The position numbers and the translations under genes were made by a program. A DNA stretch of 64,000 bases from NCBI RefSeq assembly GCF_001182745.1, contig NZ_LN868938.1, positions 2,418,001 to 2,482,000 on the forward strand, in the 5' to 3' direction. The notes under the pieces are model-generated. The model did not search any database and was not told the origin of the DNA. It saw nothing but the letters and a program-made list of their open reading frames with translations. Numbering within the stretch: the first letter of the stretch is position 1; each line of letters opens with the position of its first letter. Below are positions 8,220 to 17,815 of this stretch, in pieces. This DNA comes from Nocardia farcinica (lineage in GTDB: Bacteria; Actinomycetota; Actinomycetes; Mycobacteriales; Mycobacteriaceae).

Positions 8220-9497
8220 ATGAGCACGCCGCAGACTGTCTCCGCCGAAGAATATCTCCCCCGTGACACCGCGGATGTCGTTCGCACTGTGCGGGATTCG
8301 CGAGTGCGCGCCGAGCGTCTCACCGTCCGTGGCGGTGAGGCGTTCGAGGACAGCCTGCTGGTGCCCGACCACCGCGCGGTGGTCTCGCTGCGCCGGATGA
8401 ACGCGGTGCTCGACATCAACCTGGGCAGGCGCACGGTCCGGGTCCAGGCGGGCGCCAAGCTGTCCGACATCGATCGCCGACTCGGCGCGCACGGGCTCGG
8501 CCTGCCGATCGTCGGCGACCACCGCGACATCACCGCGGGCGGGTTCGCCTCGGTCGGCGGCGTCAGCAGCGCCTCGCACCGCTACGGTCTGTTCATCGAC
8601 CAGATCGTCGATCTGGAGTACGTGGACCCGGACGGGCGGATCGGCACCTGCGGCCGCAACCACCACACCGAGCGCTTCCATCGCATCCTCGGCGCGGGCG
8701 GGCGCGCGGGCATCATCACCGCGCTCACCCTCGACACCGTCGAGGTCGACAAGGACCACACCTGGCTCACCACCGACGCCGACCGGTTCCTGGACTTCGA
8801 CTCCTTCGTCGAGCACGCCCATGCCGAGATCGTGCGGCCGGGCAACGCGGTGCTCCAGGTGGGCCGCTGGGTCGACACCGCGCCGCTGAAGGTCGCGCGG
8901 CCGGTCGGCACCGGGCACGTGCAGCTGGGCACCGTCCGCTTCGGGCAGTGGTCGAGCCTCTACCCCACCACCCCGACCCGGTCGCTGCGGGCCCGGCGCG
9001 AGGTCGGCACCCGCACCCGCAAATCGCTGGGCGCGATCGCCTCGCACGCGGGCGGGCGGGCGGGCATGCCGGTGCGCAACGCCGCCGCGGGTGCGCTGAT
9101 GTTCGCGCCGAAGGTGCTCACCCTGCGCGACGCGGAGTACCTGGCCGACACCGTCATCAGTTCCTCCGAGCGCGGCCCCGCCTACCGGGTCGGCGTGTTC
9201 GCGCCGATGTCGACCTACGCCTCGGTGTTCTACCGACTGCACGATCTGTTCGCCGGGCATCGTGAGCGCACCGGCTGCTTCACCGTCATCTCCGCGATGA
9301 CCTACGGTGTGCGGTCGAAGTACCTGCGCGCGGAGGCCTCGGCGCGCAACCTGCCGGTGGAGGACCACGGCCTGATCACCTTCACCTGCCGCCTGCGGCC
9401 CTCGGCGCTGCCGTCGGAGCTGCTGCGCGACATCGTGGCGGGTATCGACGAGATCTGCGCCTCCGAGCACGCCATGCGCTACGAATCGGCCCAGTAG
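8220..9497 (+). CDS. FAD-binding (PCMH-type) oxidoreductase
   Basis: A 425-aa flavoprotein of the VAO/PCMH superfamily. Residues ~40-210 form the FAD-binding domain, with VRVQAGAKLSDIDRRL and the flavin-contact stretch TAGGFASVGGVSSASHRYG. The remainder is the substrate domain and shows no family-specific motif I can name. Relatives include DprE1-like and alditol or aldonolactone oxidases, but the DprE1 active-site pattern is not visible, so the substrate stays open. The gene is monocistronic, bounded by a leaderless promoter and a strong hairpin. Confidence 0.82.
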   Translation: MSTPQTVSAEEYLPRDTADVVRTVRDSRVRAERLTVRGGEAFEDSLLVPDHRAVVSLRRMNAVLDINLGRRTVRVQAGAKLSDIDRRLGAHGLGLPIVGDHRDITAGGFASVGGVSSASHRYGLFIDQIVDLEYVDPDGRIGTCGRNHHTERFHRILGAGGRAGIITALTLDTVEVDKDHTWLTTDADRFLDFDSFVEHAHAEIVRPGNAVLQVGRWVDTAPLKVARPVGTGHVQLGTVRFGQWSSLYPTTPTRSLRARREVGTRTRKSLGAIASHAGGRAGMPVRNAAAGALMFAPKVLTLRDAEYLADTVISSSERGPAYRVGVFAPMSTYASVFYRLHDLFAGHRERTGCFTVISAMTYGVRSKYLRAEASARNLPVEDHGLITFTCRLRPSALPSELLRDIVAGIDEICASEHAMRYESAQ

Positions 9498-9515
9498 GGC
9501 AGCCGGACGTCACAG

Positions 9516-9544
9516 CGGCCGGTCCGGGCATTCCGGACCGGCCG
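9516..9544. terminator. Perfect 12-bp hairpin after the FAD oxidoreductase
   Basis: Arms 9516-9527 and 9533-9544 pair perfectly around a 5-nt loop. There is no long T run, as is common in high-GC actinobacteria. It may act in both directions between convergent genes. Confidence 0.65.
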
Positions 9545-9579
9545 TTCGCCGTGCTCTGCGCGTGCCCCCCGACAACGCA

Positions 9580-9609
9580 CAGCGCCCCACCGTTTCCGAT
9601 GGGGCGCTG
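9580..9609. terminator. 10-bp hairpin downstream of ctaF
   Basis: Arms 9580-9589 and 9600-9609 are perfect complements around a 10-nt loop, 22 nt past the ctaF stop. Probable end of the ctaC-ctaF transcript. Confidence 0.65.
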
Positions 9610-9630
9610 TATGTCGGAGTGTGAACCAGC

Positions 9631-10047
9631 TCAGTGCTTCTCGGGTCCGAGGTGGTACTCGAAGACCAGGCCCGCGGCGGCCGCGATCACGCAGATCACG
9701 CCGACGGCGATCAGCCACGGCTCGAAGAAGGCCAGGCCGAGGGCGGCCACCGAACCGGCGCCGGCCAGCAGGATGGGCCAGAAGCTGCCGGGCGAGAAGA
9801 AGCCCAAGTCGCCCGCGCCGTCCACGATCTCGGCGTCCTCGTAGTCCTCCGGGCGCAGGTCCAGACGTCGGGCGACGAACCGGAAGTAGGTGCCGATGAT
9901 CAGCGACAGACCCGCGGTCAGCACGATGGCGGTGGTGCCCGCCCATTCGACGCCGGTACGCGACTGGGCGGTGAAGAAGCCGTAGACGACGCCGACGATG
10001 ATGAAGAACACCGTCAGCAGTTCGAAGATGCGCGCTTCGATCCTCAT
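9631..10047 (-). CDS. ctaF: Cytochrome c oxidase subunit 4 (actinobacterial CtaF)
   Basis: A 138-aa membrane protein with four hydrophobic segments (about residues 7-27, 35-58, 88-108, 111-132), matching actinobacterial aa3 oxidase subunit IV. This small subunit belongs to the respiratory bcc-aa3 supercomplex. It starts [15 protein letters not shown], as the family does, and lies 13 nt after ctaC, so the two form an operon. ctaD, ctaE and qcr genes are not in the window. Confidence 0.93.
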   Translation of the reverse strand: MRIEARIFELLTVFFIIVGVVYGFFTAQSRTGVEWAGTTAIVLTAGLSLIIGTYFRFVARRLDLRPEDYEDAEIVDGAGDLGFFSPGSFWPILLAGAGSVAALGLAFFEPWLIAVGVICVIAAAAGLVFEYHLGPEKH

Positions 10048-10060
10048 GTCAGATCAATCC

Positions 10061-11161
10061 TCACTCGGCCTCGGGCGCGGCCGCGCTCTTGACAGTCCGG
10101 TCGGTGTTGAACGGGCGGGTGGAGGTCGCCACCGGGGACTCGCCGATCGCCTGCAGCGCCTCGGCGTTGGTCTTGCCCGCGCGACGCTCGTCCAGGTAGC
10201 GGGTGAACTTCTCCGGCGAGACCGCCCGGACCTCGAAGTTCATCATCGAGTGGTAGGTGCCGCACATCTCCGCGCAGCGGCCGACGAAGGCGCCTTCCTT
10301 CTCGATCTCGGTGATCTGGAAGACGTTGTCGGAGTGGTTCTCCTTCGGGTTCGGCATCACGTCGCGCTTGAACAGGAACTCCGGCACCCAGAAGGCGTGG
10401 ATGACGTCGGCGGCGGCGAGCTGGAACTCGATGACCTTGCCGGTCGGCAGCACCAGGACGGGGATCTCGGTGCTGGTGCCCACGGTCTCGACGGTGTCGT
10501 AGTGCAGGTAGGAGAGGATGTCGTTCTCCGGCTTGCCGTGCACCGGGCCGGGCTGCGGGTGGCCGTGCTCGGTGTCGACCCGCTCCTCGTACTCCTTCAG
10601 CTGCGCCTGCGCGGCTTCCTCACGGGCGGTGTCGATGCCGTTGAACTGGTAGCCGCCGTCCTTGAAGTCGACCTCGCGGTAACCGAACTTCCAGTTCCAC
10701 TGGAAGGCGGTCACGTCGACGGTGACGTCCGGGTCGGCCACCTTCTCGTGCACGTAGTTCTGCACGACGACGGTGAAGTAGAACAGCACCGCGATGATGA
10801 CGAACGGGATCGCCGTGTAGGTCAGCTCCAGCGGCACGTTGTAGCCGGTCTGGCGCGGGAACTCCGGCGAGTCCTTCTTCTTGCGGTGGAAGACGACGGT
10901 CCAGAAGGTCAGACCCCAGACCAGCACGCCCATCGCCAGCGCGGCGATGATCGACCAGGTCCACAGCTCCCGCATCCGGGTCGCCTGCGGCGTGACGCCC
11001 GAGGGCCAGCCGAACCGCAGCCAAACATTGTCGATCGAGCAGCCCGAGACGAGCATCGCGGTGATCCCCAAGGACACCGCCAGCCCGGCCCGCCGAAGGA
11101 TGCGGCCCTGCCGACCCCGAACGGGTCGTGCCCCGATCTCTTCGCTCGCCTTGTGCGCCAC
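10061..11161 (-). CDS. ctaC: Cytochrome c oxidase subunit II
   Basis: About 366 aa. The N-terminus has a lipoprotein signal with lipobox LVSGC, two transmembrane helices follow (around WSIIAALAMGVLVWGLTFWT and the FVIIAVLFYFTVVV region), then a cupredoxin domain with the complete CuA ligand set CAEMCGTYHSMM. It takes electrons from cytochrome c1/cc and passes them to subunit I. The GTG at 11161 is preferred over more distal starts because AGGAAGG lies 7 nt upstream. Actinobacterial insertions (the acidic EEAAQAQLKEYEERVDTEHG-like segment) lengthen it relative to proteobacterial CtaC. Confidence 0.93.
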   Translation of the reverse strand: MAHKASEEIGARPVRGRQGRILRRAGLAVSLGITAMLVSGCSIDNVWLRFGWPSGVTPQATRMRELWTWSIIAALAMGVLVWGLTFWTVVFHRKKKDSPEFPRQTGYNVPLELTYTAIPFVIIAVLFYFTVVVQNYVHEKVADPDVTVDVTAFQWNWKFGYREVDFKDGGYQFNGIDTAREEAAQAQLKEYEERVDTEHGHPQPGPVHGKPENDILSYLHYDTVETVGTSTEIPVLVLPTGKVIEFQLAAADVIHAFWVPEFLFKRDVMPNPKENHSDNVFQITEIEKEGAFVGRCAEMCGTYHSMMNFEVRAVSPEKFTRYLDERRAGKTNAEALQAIGESPVATSTRPFNTDRTVKSAAAPEAE

Positions 11162-11527
11162 GCTCACGCCTTCCTGGTCGCCACACATTCCGACAGTGCG
11201 CCGCCGGGGCCGCGATCCGCCCTGACGACACGTTCCAAGCACGTTTCAGACCCTCCCCGGGCGGCGGCCACGACGGACACGCGGCGCCTGAGAACGACCT
11301 GAGTACTACGCAGCGTAGACCAAACTCGCGTCCGGTATGTCGCCGGGTCGGGTTCGACACTCGCCCACCGCCGGCTCGGGGCCGTCGCTGCGGCCGTCAC
11401 CAGGGTATCGCCGCAGGACAGGGTGGGCGCGGCGCGCGCGGACCGCGCGTGCGGCATACTCGGACACAGTATTTCGGCCGCGCTGCCCGCGGCATCCCCA
11501 CGACCGGAGAAACGAGGTTGCCGACAC
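11162..11527. other. Divergent promoter region between ctaC and asnB
   Basis: 366 bp with no supported gene. It must contain promoters for ctaC (minus) and asnB (plus). The only clear structure is a 13-bp palindrome at 11306-11318 (6-bp arms CTACGC/GCGTAG around one base), a possible operator. The asnB side carries GGAGAAACGAGG as a likely ribosome binding site about 11-22 nt before its GTG. Confidence 0.6.
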
Positions 11528-13471
11528 GTGTGCGGACTGCTCGGATTCCTGACAGCTGACGCGGCGACATCCGAGGTGGTGGACCAGGTCTACAACGCGC
11601 TGCACTGCATGCGCCACCGTGGACCGGACGAACGTGGCACCTGGCACGACGACCACCTCGTCTTCGGGTTCAACCGCCTGTCGATCATCGACATCGAGCA
11701 CTCCCACCAGCCGCTGCGCTGGGGTCCGCCGGAGAACCCGGAGCGCTACGCGCTGACCTTCAACGGCGAGATCTACAACTACCTGGAGCTGCGCGAGGAA
11801 CTCGCGGCCGCGCACGCGGCCAAATTCGGCGACGCACCCATGTTCCGCACCGAGGGCGACAGCGAGGCGATCGTCGCCGCCTACCACTACTGGGGCGCCG
11901 AGGCGGTGGCCAAGCTGCGCGGCATGTTCGGCTTCGCCATCTGGGACACCCAGACCCGCGAGCTGTTCCTGGCCCGCGATCCGTTCGGTATCAAGCCGCT
12001 GTTCCTGGCCACCGGCCCCGGCGGCACGGCGTTCGGCAGCGAGAAGAAGAGCCTGCTCGACCTGCTGCCCGCGCTGCGCCTGTCCGACGACCTGGACCCC
12101 CGCGCGCTCGAGCACTACACGGTGCTGCAGTACGTGCCCGAGCCGGAAACCCTGCACAAGGGCATCCGCAGGCTCGAGTCGGGCACCTACGCGGTGGTGC
12201 GGCCGGGCGCGGCGCCGCAGGTGACCCGCTACTTCACCCCGCGCTTCCCGGTGCGCCCGTTCGCTCCCGGCTCGGCGCAGACCCGCTACAACGAGATCGC
12301 GGCCGCGCTAGAGGACTCCGTCGCCAAGCACATGCGCGCCGACGTGACCGTCGGCTCGTTCCTGTCCGGCGGCATCGACTCCACCGCGGTGGCGGCGCTG
12401 GCCATGCGGCACAACCCGAACCTGATCGCCTTCACCACCGGGTTCGAGCGCGAGGGCTACTCCGAGGTGGACGTGGCCGCCGAGAGCGCCGCGGCGATCG
12501 GGGCGCGCCACATCGTCAAGGTGGTCTCCCCCGCCGAGTTCGCCGCCGCCATCCCCGAGATCGTGTGGTACCTCGACGACCCGGTGGCCGATCCCGCGCT
12601 GGTGCCGCTGTACTTCGTGGCCAAGGAGGCACGCAAGCACGTCAAGGTGGTGCTGTCCGGCGAGGGCGCCGACGAGCTGTTCGGCGGCTACACCATCTAT
12701 CGGGAGCCGTTGTCGCTCCGGCCGTTCGAGTACCTGCCCAAGGGGCTGCGCCGACTGGCCGGGCGGCTGTCGGAGCGCATCCCGGACGGTACCCGGGGCA
12801 AGAGCCTGCTGCATCGTGGTTCGCTCACCCTCGAGGAGCGCTACTACGGCAACGCGCGCAGCTTCAACGACGCCCAGCTGCGGGCGGTGCTGCGCGAGTT
12901 CCGGCCGGAGTGGACCCACCAGGACGTCACCGCCCCGATCTACGCGCAGTCGCGCGGCTGGGATCCGGTGGCCCGGATGCAGCACCTGGACCTGTTCACC
13001 TGGTTGCGCGGCGACATCCTGGTCAAGGCCGACAAGATGACGATGGCCAACTCGCTGGAGCTGCGGGTGCCGTTCCTCGACACCGAGGTGCGCCGGGTCG
13101 CCGAGCAGCTGCCCTTCGACCAGAAGATCACCAAGCACACCACCAAGTACGCGCTGCGCCAGGCGCTCGAGGGCATCGTGCCCGCGCATGTGCTGCACCG
13201 GGCCAAGCTCGGCTTCCCGGTGCCGCTGCGGCACTGGCTGCGCGGCACCGAACTCTACGACTGGGCGCACACCCAGATCGCCGAGTCGCAGACCGACCAC
13301 CTGCTGGACAAGGCCGCGATCACCGCGATGCTCGTCGAGCACCGCGCGGGCCGCGCCGACCACAGCCGACGCCTGTGGACGCTGCTGGTCTTCATGGTCT
13401 GGCACGGCATCTTCGTCGAGGACCGCATCAAGCCGGACATCCAGGAACCGGTCTACCCGGTCACCCTCTGA
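11528..13471 (+). CDS. asnB: Asparagine synthetase (glutamine-hydrolysing)
   Basis: A 647-aa class B asparagine synthetase converting aspartate, glutamine and ATP to asparagine. The GTG start is followed directly by Cys2 (CGLLGFL), the N-terminal nucleophile of the glutaminase domain after initiator removal, which fixes the start. The synthetase domain has the PPi-loop FLSGGIDSTAV at about residue 278 and a typical C-terminus. In mycobacteria the orthologue (Rv2201) also lies next to ctaC and affects cell-wall amidation and lysozyme resistance. Length fits the family. Monocistronic, with a very strong hairpin after it. Confidence 0.95.
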   Translation: MCGLLGFLTADAATSEVVDQVYNALHCMRHRGPDERGTWHDDHLVFGFNRLSIIDIEHSHQPLRWGPPENPERYALTFNGEIYNYLELREELAAAHAAKFGDAPMFRTEGDSEAIVAAYHYWGAEAVAKLRGMFGFAIWDTQTRELFLARDPFGIKPLFLATGPGGTAFGSEKKSLLDLLPALRLSDDLDPRALEHYTVLQYVPEPETLHKGIRRLESGTYAVVRPGAAPQVTRYFTPRFPVRPFAPGSAQTRYNEIAAALEDSVAKHMRADVTVGSFLSGGIDSTAVAALAMRHNPNLIAFTTGFEREGYSEVDVAAESAAAIGARHIVKVVSPAEFAAAIPEIVWYLDDPVADPALVPLYFVAKEARKHVKVVLSGEGADELFGGYTIYREPLSLRPFEYLPKGLRRLAGRLSERIPDGTRGKSLLHRGSLTLEERYYGNARSFNDAQLRAVLREFRPEWTHQDVTAPIYAQSRGWDPVARMQHLDLFTWLRGDILVKADKMTMANSLELRVPFLDTEVRRVAEQLPFDQKITKHTTKYALRQALEGIVPAHVLHRAKLGFPVPLRHWLRGTELYDWAHTQIAESQTDHLLDKAAITAMLVEHRAGRADHSRRLWTLLVFMVWHGIFVEDRIKPDIQEPVYPVTL

Positions 13472-13479
13472 CCACGGCC

Positions 13480-13530
13480 GCGAAACGCCGACGCCCCGGT
13501 CCGTGCCGGATCGGGGCGTCGGCGTTTCGC
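13480..13530. terminator. Bidirectional 19-bp hairpin between asnB and the adenosine kinase gene
   Basis: Arms 13480-13498 and 13512-13530 are perfectly complementary over 19 bp around a 13-nt loop. It lies 9 nt after the asnB stop and 3 nt before the convergent kinase stop, so it probably ends both transcripts. Confidence 0.8.
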
Positions 13531-13532
13531 GC

Positions 13533-14573
<1,041 letters not shown>

Positions 14574-14620
14574 TCAACACCGGCCGCCCGGAAGGAGCCG
14601 CCTCGTGGCCGGAAACGGCC

Positions 14621-14971
14621 TCAGTTGAAGGAATCGCCGCAGGCGCAGGAGCCGGTGGCGTTCGGGTTGTCGATGGTGAAACCCTGCTTCTCGATGGTGT
14701 CGACGAAGTCGATCGACGCACCCTGCACGTAGGGGGCGCTCATCCGGTCGACGGCCAGGGTGACGCCGCCGAAGTCGGCGGTCAGGTCACCGTCGAGGCT
14801 GCGGTCGTCGAAGAAGAGCTGGTAGCGCAGACCGGCACAGCCGCCCGGCTGCACGGCGATCCGCAGCGCCAGGTCGTCGCGGCCTTCCTGATCCAGCAGC
14901 GCCTTGGCCTTGGCGGCAGCGGCGTCGGTCAGAGTCACACCGTGGGTGGTCGTCTCGTTCTGCACAGTCAT
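14621..14971 (-). CDS. erpA: A-type iron-sulfur carrier (HesB/IscA/ErpA family)
   Basis: A 116-aa Fe-S cluster insertion protein. The three conserved cysteines are present: one in GGCAGL and two in SCACG at the C-terminus. It would receive clusters from the SUF machinery and deliver them to apoproteins, for example LipA encoded further on. A GGAG ribosome binding site precedes the ATG. In mycobacteria Rv2204c has the same place in this gene order. The symbol erpA follows the usual actinobacterial naming; iscA-like naming is equally possible. Confidence 0.9.
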   Translation of the reverse strand: MTVQNETTTHGVTLTDAAAAKAKALLDQEGRDDLALRIAVQPGGCAGLRYQLFFDDRSLDGDLTADFGGVTLAVDRMSAPYVQGASIDFVDTIEKQGFTIDNPNATGSCACGDSFN

Positions 14972-15136
14972 GAACTCTCCTAAGGACAGCTGTGGTCAAC
15001 CCGTGAACAGCGCACGGCTCGTGGAGTCAACGCCACTGCACGGGCTGCTATTCCCCATCTTGCCACCGTCGCGCGCGGACGCCGAGCCGGCCTCACCGGG
15101 AACCGACCACGTTGCCACGTGAGCTGTGACATCGAA

Positions 15137-15142
15137 TAGCCT
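15137..15142 (+). promoter_or_regulatory. Leaderless -10 box (TAGCCT) of the DUF3043 gene
   Basis: TANNNT hexamer ending 8 nt before GTG 15150. The same TAGCCT box with similar surroundings precedes pepA. Confidence 0.5.
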
Positions 15143-15149
15143 GGTGAAC

Positions 15150-15821
15150 GTGAAGTTCTTCCGTCGCGGCCAGGCCGGCACCACCGACGCGACCGCCGAA
15201 TCGACGGCGGACGCGACCGGCGGCCCGGCCGTCACCACCACGAAAACCAGTCCGACCACGACGCCCGGCAAGGGCCGCCCCACCCCCAAACGGCGTGAGG
15301 CGCAAGGCAAGCGGCGCGGCCCGGTCGCGCCCGCCCCGCTGACCGCGAAGGAGGCGCGGGCGCGACGCAAGGCCACCCGTGGCACCCGCGAGGAGCGCAA
15401 GGCCGCCGCCGCCGAGCGCAGGCTGGCCGCGCAGGAGCGGCGCGCCAGGATGCTGGCCGGCGAGGACAAGTACCTGCTGCCCCGCGATCAGGGCCCGGTG
15501 CGCGCCTTCGTGCGCGACATCGTCGACGCCCGGCGCAACCTGGTCGGCCTGTTCATGCCGATGGCACTGGTGCTGATCCTGTCGATGTTCGCCGCACCCG
15601 GCCTACAGACCATCGTGACGTTGGTCATGCTCGTGATGATGCTGTTCATGGCGATCGAGGGCGTGCTGCTGGGCAGGCTGGTCAACAACCGGGTGCTGGA
15701 GAAGTTCCCCGACACCACCGACACCGGCTTCAAGCTCGGCTGGTACGCCTTCGTGCGCGCCTCGCAGATCCGCAAGATGCGCGCGCCCAAGCCCCGCGTC
15801 GGGCCGGGCGATCCGGTCTGA
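15150..15821 (+). CDS. DUF3043 membrane protein (Rv2206-like)
   Basis: About 223 aa. The first ~100 residues are a highly basic, Ala/Arg/Lys-rich and probably helical or disordered cytoplasmic region; then the conserved LPRDQGPVRAFVRDIVDAR motif of DUF3043 leads into two transmembrane helices (around LFMPMALVLILSMFA and IVTLVMLVMMLFMAIEGVLL). The C-terminus is basic. The family is restricted to actinobacteria and has no known function. GTG 15150 fits both the short VKFF start of relatives and the leaderless promoter; GTGs at 15126 and 15144 are possible. Confidence 0.82.
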   Translation: MKFFRRGQAGTTDATAESTADATGGPAVTTTKTSPTTTPGKGRPTPKRREAQGKRRGPVAPAPLTAKEARARRKATRGTREERKAAAAERRLAAQERRARMLAGEDKYLLPRDQGPVRAFVRDIVDARRNLVGLFMPMALVLILSMFAAPGLQTIVTLVMLVMMLFMAIEGVLLGRLVNNRVLEKFPDTTDTGFKLGWYAFVRASQIRKMRAPKPRVGPGDPV

Positions 15822-15838
15822 CCGCGCTCGATACCGCA

Positions 15839-15868
15839 CGGCCGCTCGTCCACCCGGACGGGCGGCCG
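15839..15868. terminator. 13-bp hairpin between DUF3043 and a small membrane protein gene
   Basis: Arms 15839-15851 and 15856-15868 pair with one G-U wobble around a 4-nt loop, between two convergent genes. Confidence 0.65.
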
Positions 15869-15878
15869 TCGCGTTGTG

Positions 15879-16040
15879 TCAGCGGTGATGGGTGAGGCGG
15901 CCCGCGATGGCGTCGAGTTCGGCGCGCACGCGCTGCGCGTCCCGGTCGACCACGGGAGAGGAACCGGAGAGCCCGTGCCCGAGGGCGAGCAGCAGGCCGA
16001 GGAAGCCGAGCGCCGCGAGGGTGAGAATCAAAGCCGTCAT
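15879..16040 (-). CDS. Small single-pass membrane protein, 53 aa
   Basis: A short frame with one hydrophobic helix at residues 3-21 (ALILTLAALGFLGLLLALG) followed by a charged amphipathic tail that includes DRDAQRVRAELDAIAGRL, likely a helix. ATG start at 16040, TGA at 15879. The layout (N-terminal anchor, short polar helix) and the hairpin downstream of its stop argue for a real gene; it is divergent from the GlxA-type regulator. I do not recognise the family and no function is assigned. Confidence 0.6.
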   Translation of the reverse strand: MTALILTLAALGFLGLLLALGHGLSGSSPVVDRDAQRVRAELDAIAGRLTHHR

Positions 16041-16119
16041 GGCAGTAATTTTGCGACCGTGCAGTTTTCACCAACAGTGGCAGCTCTGACATTGTTCGCA
16101 AATATCCGGCCAGAGCGGT

Positions 16120-16125
16120 TACGCT
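16120..16125 (+). promoter_or_regulatory. Leaderless -10 box (TACGCT) of the GlxA-type regulator
   Basis: TANNNT hexamer whose last T lies 7 nt before the ATG at 16132; the upstream ~60 bp is relatively A+T-rich for this genome. Confidence 0.55.
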
Positions 16126-16131
16126 GGGAGA

Positions 16132-17100
16132 ATGCTGTCGAAGGTCGCGGTCCCGCTGTTCGAGAAGCTGGCCATGTTCGAGTTCGGCGTGGTGTGCGAG
16201 GTGTTCGGCCTCGACCGCACCGCCGACGGCCTGCCGGGCTTCGACTTCAAGGTCTGCGGCGCCGAACCCGGCAAACCGCTGCGGTCCACCACCCCGGGCG
16301 TCACCGTCACCCCGGAATACGACCTGGCCGAACTCGCCCGAGCCGATCTGGTGGCGGTGCCCGCCGCGCCGGTCAGCGCGCTCACCGGCGACCTCGACCC
16401 CCAGCTGGTCGAGGCGGTCCGGGCGGCCGCGGACGCGGGAGCGACGGTGCTCACGGTGTGCTCGGGCGCGTTCGTGGCCGGCGCGGCCGGACTCCTGGAC
16501 GGCCGCAAGTGCACCACCCACTGGCGCTACGTCGATCAGCTCGCCGCCCGCTACCCGAAGGCCACCGTCGACCCCGACGTCCTGTTCGTCGACGAGGGCG
16601 ATCTGATCACCAGCGCGGGCACCGCCGCGGGCATCGATGCCTGCCTGCACCTGGTGCGCCGCGAGATCGGCAGCGCCGCCGCCAACGGCATCGCGCGCCG
16701 GATGGTGGTGCCGCCGCAGCGCGACGGCGGTCAGCGTCAGTTCATCGAACGCCCGGTCGCCGACTGCGAGGCCGACAGTCTGGGCGAGACACTGCTGTGG
16801 ATGAGCGAGCACCTCGAGCTGCCGCACACCGTCGAGAGCCTGGCGGCCCGCGCCAGCATGTCGACCCGCACCTTCGCCCGCCGCTTCGCCGCCGAGACCG
16901 GCACCACCCCGGTCAAGTGGCTGACCAATCAGCGCGTGCTGCGCGCCGAGCACCTGCTCGAGGAGACCGATCTGGGCCTGGAGCAGATCGCGGCCCGCTG
17001 CGGCTTCGGGTCCGGCGCGCTGCTGCGCCACCACTTCCAGCGCCAGGTCGGCATCGCCCCCACCGAATATCGCCGCCGGTTCGGACGGCGACCCTCCTGA
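16132..17100 (+). CDS. GlxA-family transcriptional regulator (DJ-1/PfpI domain + AraC HTH)
   Basis: A 322-aa regulator. Residues ~1-190 are a DJ-1/PfpI-like amidotransferase domain with the nucleophile-elbow cysteine in TVCSGAFV; residues ~215-320 are a C-terminal AraC-type double HTH ([19 protein letters not shown] and [20 protein letters not shown]). Such proteins usually sense small metabolites and activate divergent or nearby catabolic genes, but no obvious target operon lies beside it. The leaderless start fits. Target genes and ligand are unknown. Confidence 0.88.
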   Translation: MLSKVAVPLFEKLAMFEFGVVCEVFGLDRTADGLPGFDFKVCGAEPGKPLRSTTPGVTVTPEYDLAELARADLVAVPAAPVSALTGDLDPQLVEAVRAAADAGATVLTVCSGAFVAGAAGLLDGRKCTTHWRYVDQLAARYPKATVDPDVLFVDEGDLITSAGTAAGIDACLHLVRREIGSAAANGIARRMVVPPQRDGGQRQFIERPVADCEADSLGETLLWMSEHLELPHTVESLAARASMSTRTFARRFAAETGTTPVKWLTNQRVLRAEHLLEETDLGLEQIAARCGFGSGALLRHHFQRQVGIAPTEYRRRFGRRPS

Positions 17101-17128
17101 GCGTCCGCGCTCATTTCGGCCGCAGCGC

Positions 17129-17680
17129 TCATTTCAGTCGCAGCGGCAGGCCGGCGACGACCAGATACGCCTCCTCGCAGACGGCCGCGAGCGCCTGGTT
17201 GAGGGCGCCGATCTCGTCGCGGAACAGCCGTCCCGAGCGGGTCGCCGGGACGACGCCCATGCCCACCTCCGGGCTGACGATCACCAAGCGGCCCGGGTAG
17301 TCGCGCACCGCGGCCACCAGTGCGTCGGCCGCGGGGGCGACGGTGCCGCGCGGGGCGTCCCAGGCGTCGAGCGCGTCGATGCGCGCGGTCAGCCAGGTGC
17401 CGAGGTCGTCGACGAGTGTCGCCCCGGGAAAGCCCGGCTCGGCGGTGAGAACGGTTGCGGGATCGGCACTGTCGACCGTCGTCCAGTGCGCCGGGCGGCG
17501 GGCCCGGTGCCCGGCGACGCGGTCGGCGAAATCGGTGTCGGCCGGGTCGAGCACGGCGGTGGCCAGGTACCGCACCGTCGCCGATTCGCCCGCCAGGCGC
17601 TCGGCGAAGGCCGATTTCCCGGACCGCGCCCCGCCGAGCACCAGCGTCCGCCGCGTCACACCATCCGCCACGGCGAGCAC
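17129..17680 (-). CDS. cobU: Adenosylcobinamide kinase / adenosylcobinamide-phosphate guanylyltransferase
   Basis: A 183-aa bifunctional enzyme that phosphorylates adenosylcobinamide and transfers GMP to it, giving AdoCbi-GDP for cobalamin nucleotide-loop assembly. The P-loop is [12 protein letters not shown] near the N-terminus; the histidine in [10 protein letters not shown] corresponds to the guanylylated residue of Cob[13 protein letters not shown] and [13 protein letters not shown] are also family motifs. The start is GTG 17680. It is divergent from cobT and cobS, which complete the same pathway, and convergent with the regulator upstream. Confidence 0.92.
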   Translation of the reverse strand: MLAVADGVTRRTLVLGGARSGKSAFAERLAGESATVRYLATAVLDPADTDFADRVAGHRARRPAHWTTVDSADPATVLTAEPGFPGATLVDDLGTWLTARIDALDAWDAPRGTVAPAADALVAAVRDYPGRLVIVSPEVGMGVVPATRSGRLFRDEIGALNQALAAVCEEAYLVVAGLPLRLK

Positions 17681-17815
17681 GCTACCAACGCCGCGCGACC
17701 TGGTCGTGCGGGGTGCGCCGCCGGGTGCCGTGGCGCGCCCGTCCGCGCGCCGGGCAAGATTGGGCGCGACGACGCGCGGCGCGGACGCCGCTGCCCGACC
17801 CGAGAGGCTCGACTA

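Noticed and set aside
17681..17815. Cobalamin riboswitch before cobT
   Set aside because: Only 135 bp separate cobU and cobT and no B12-box-like sequence was seen.
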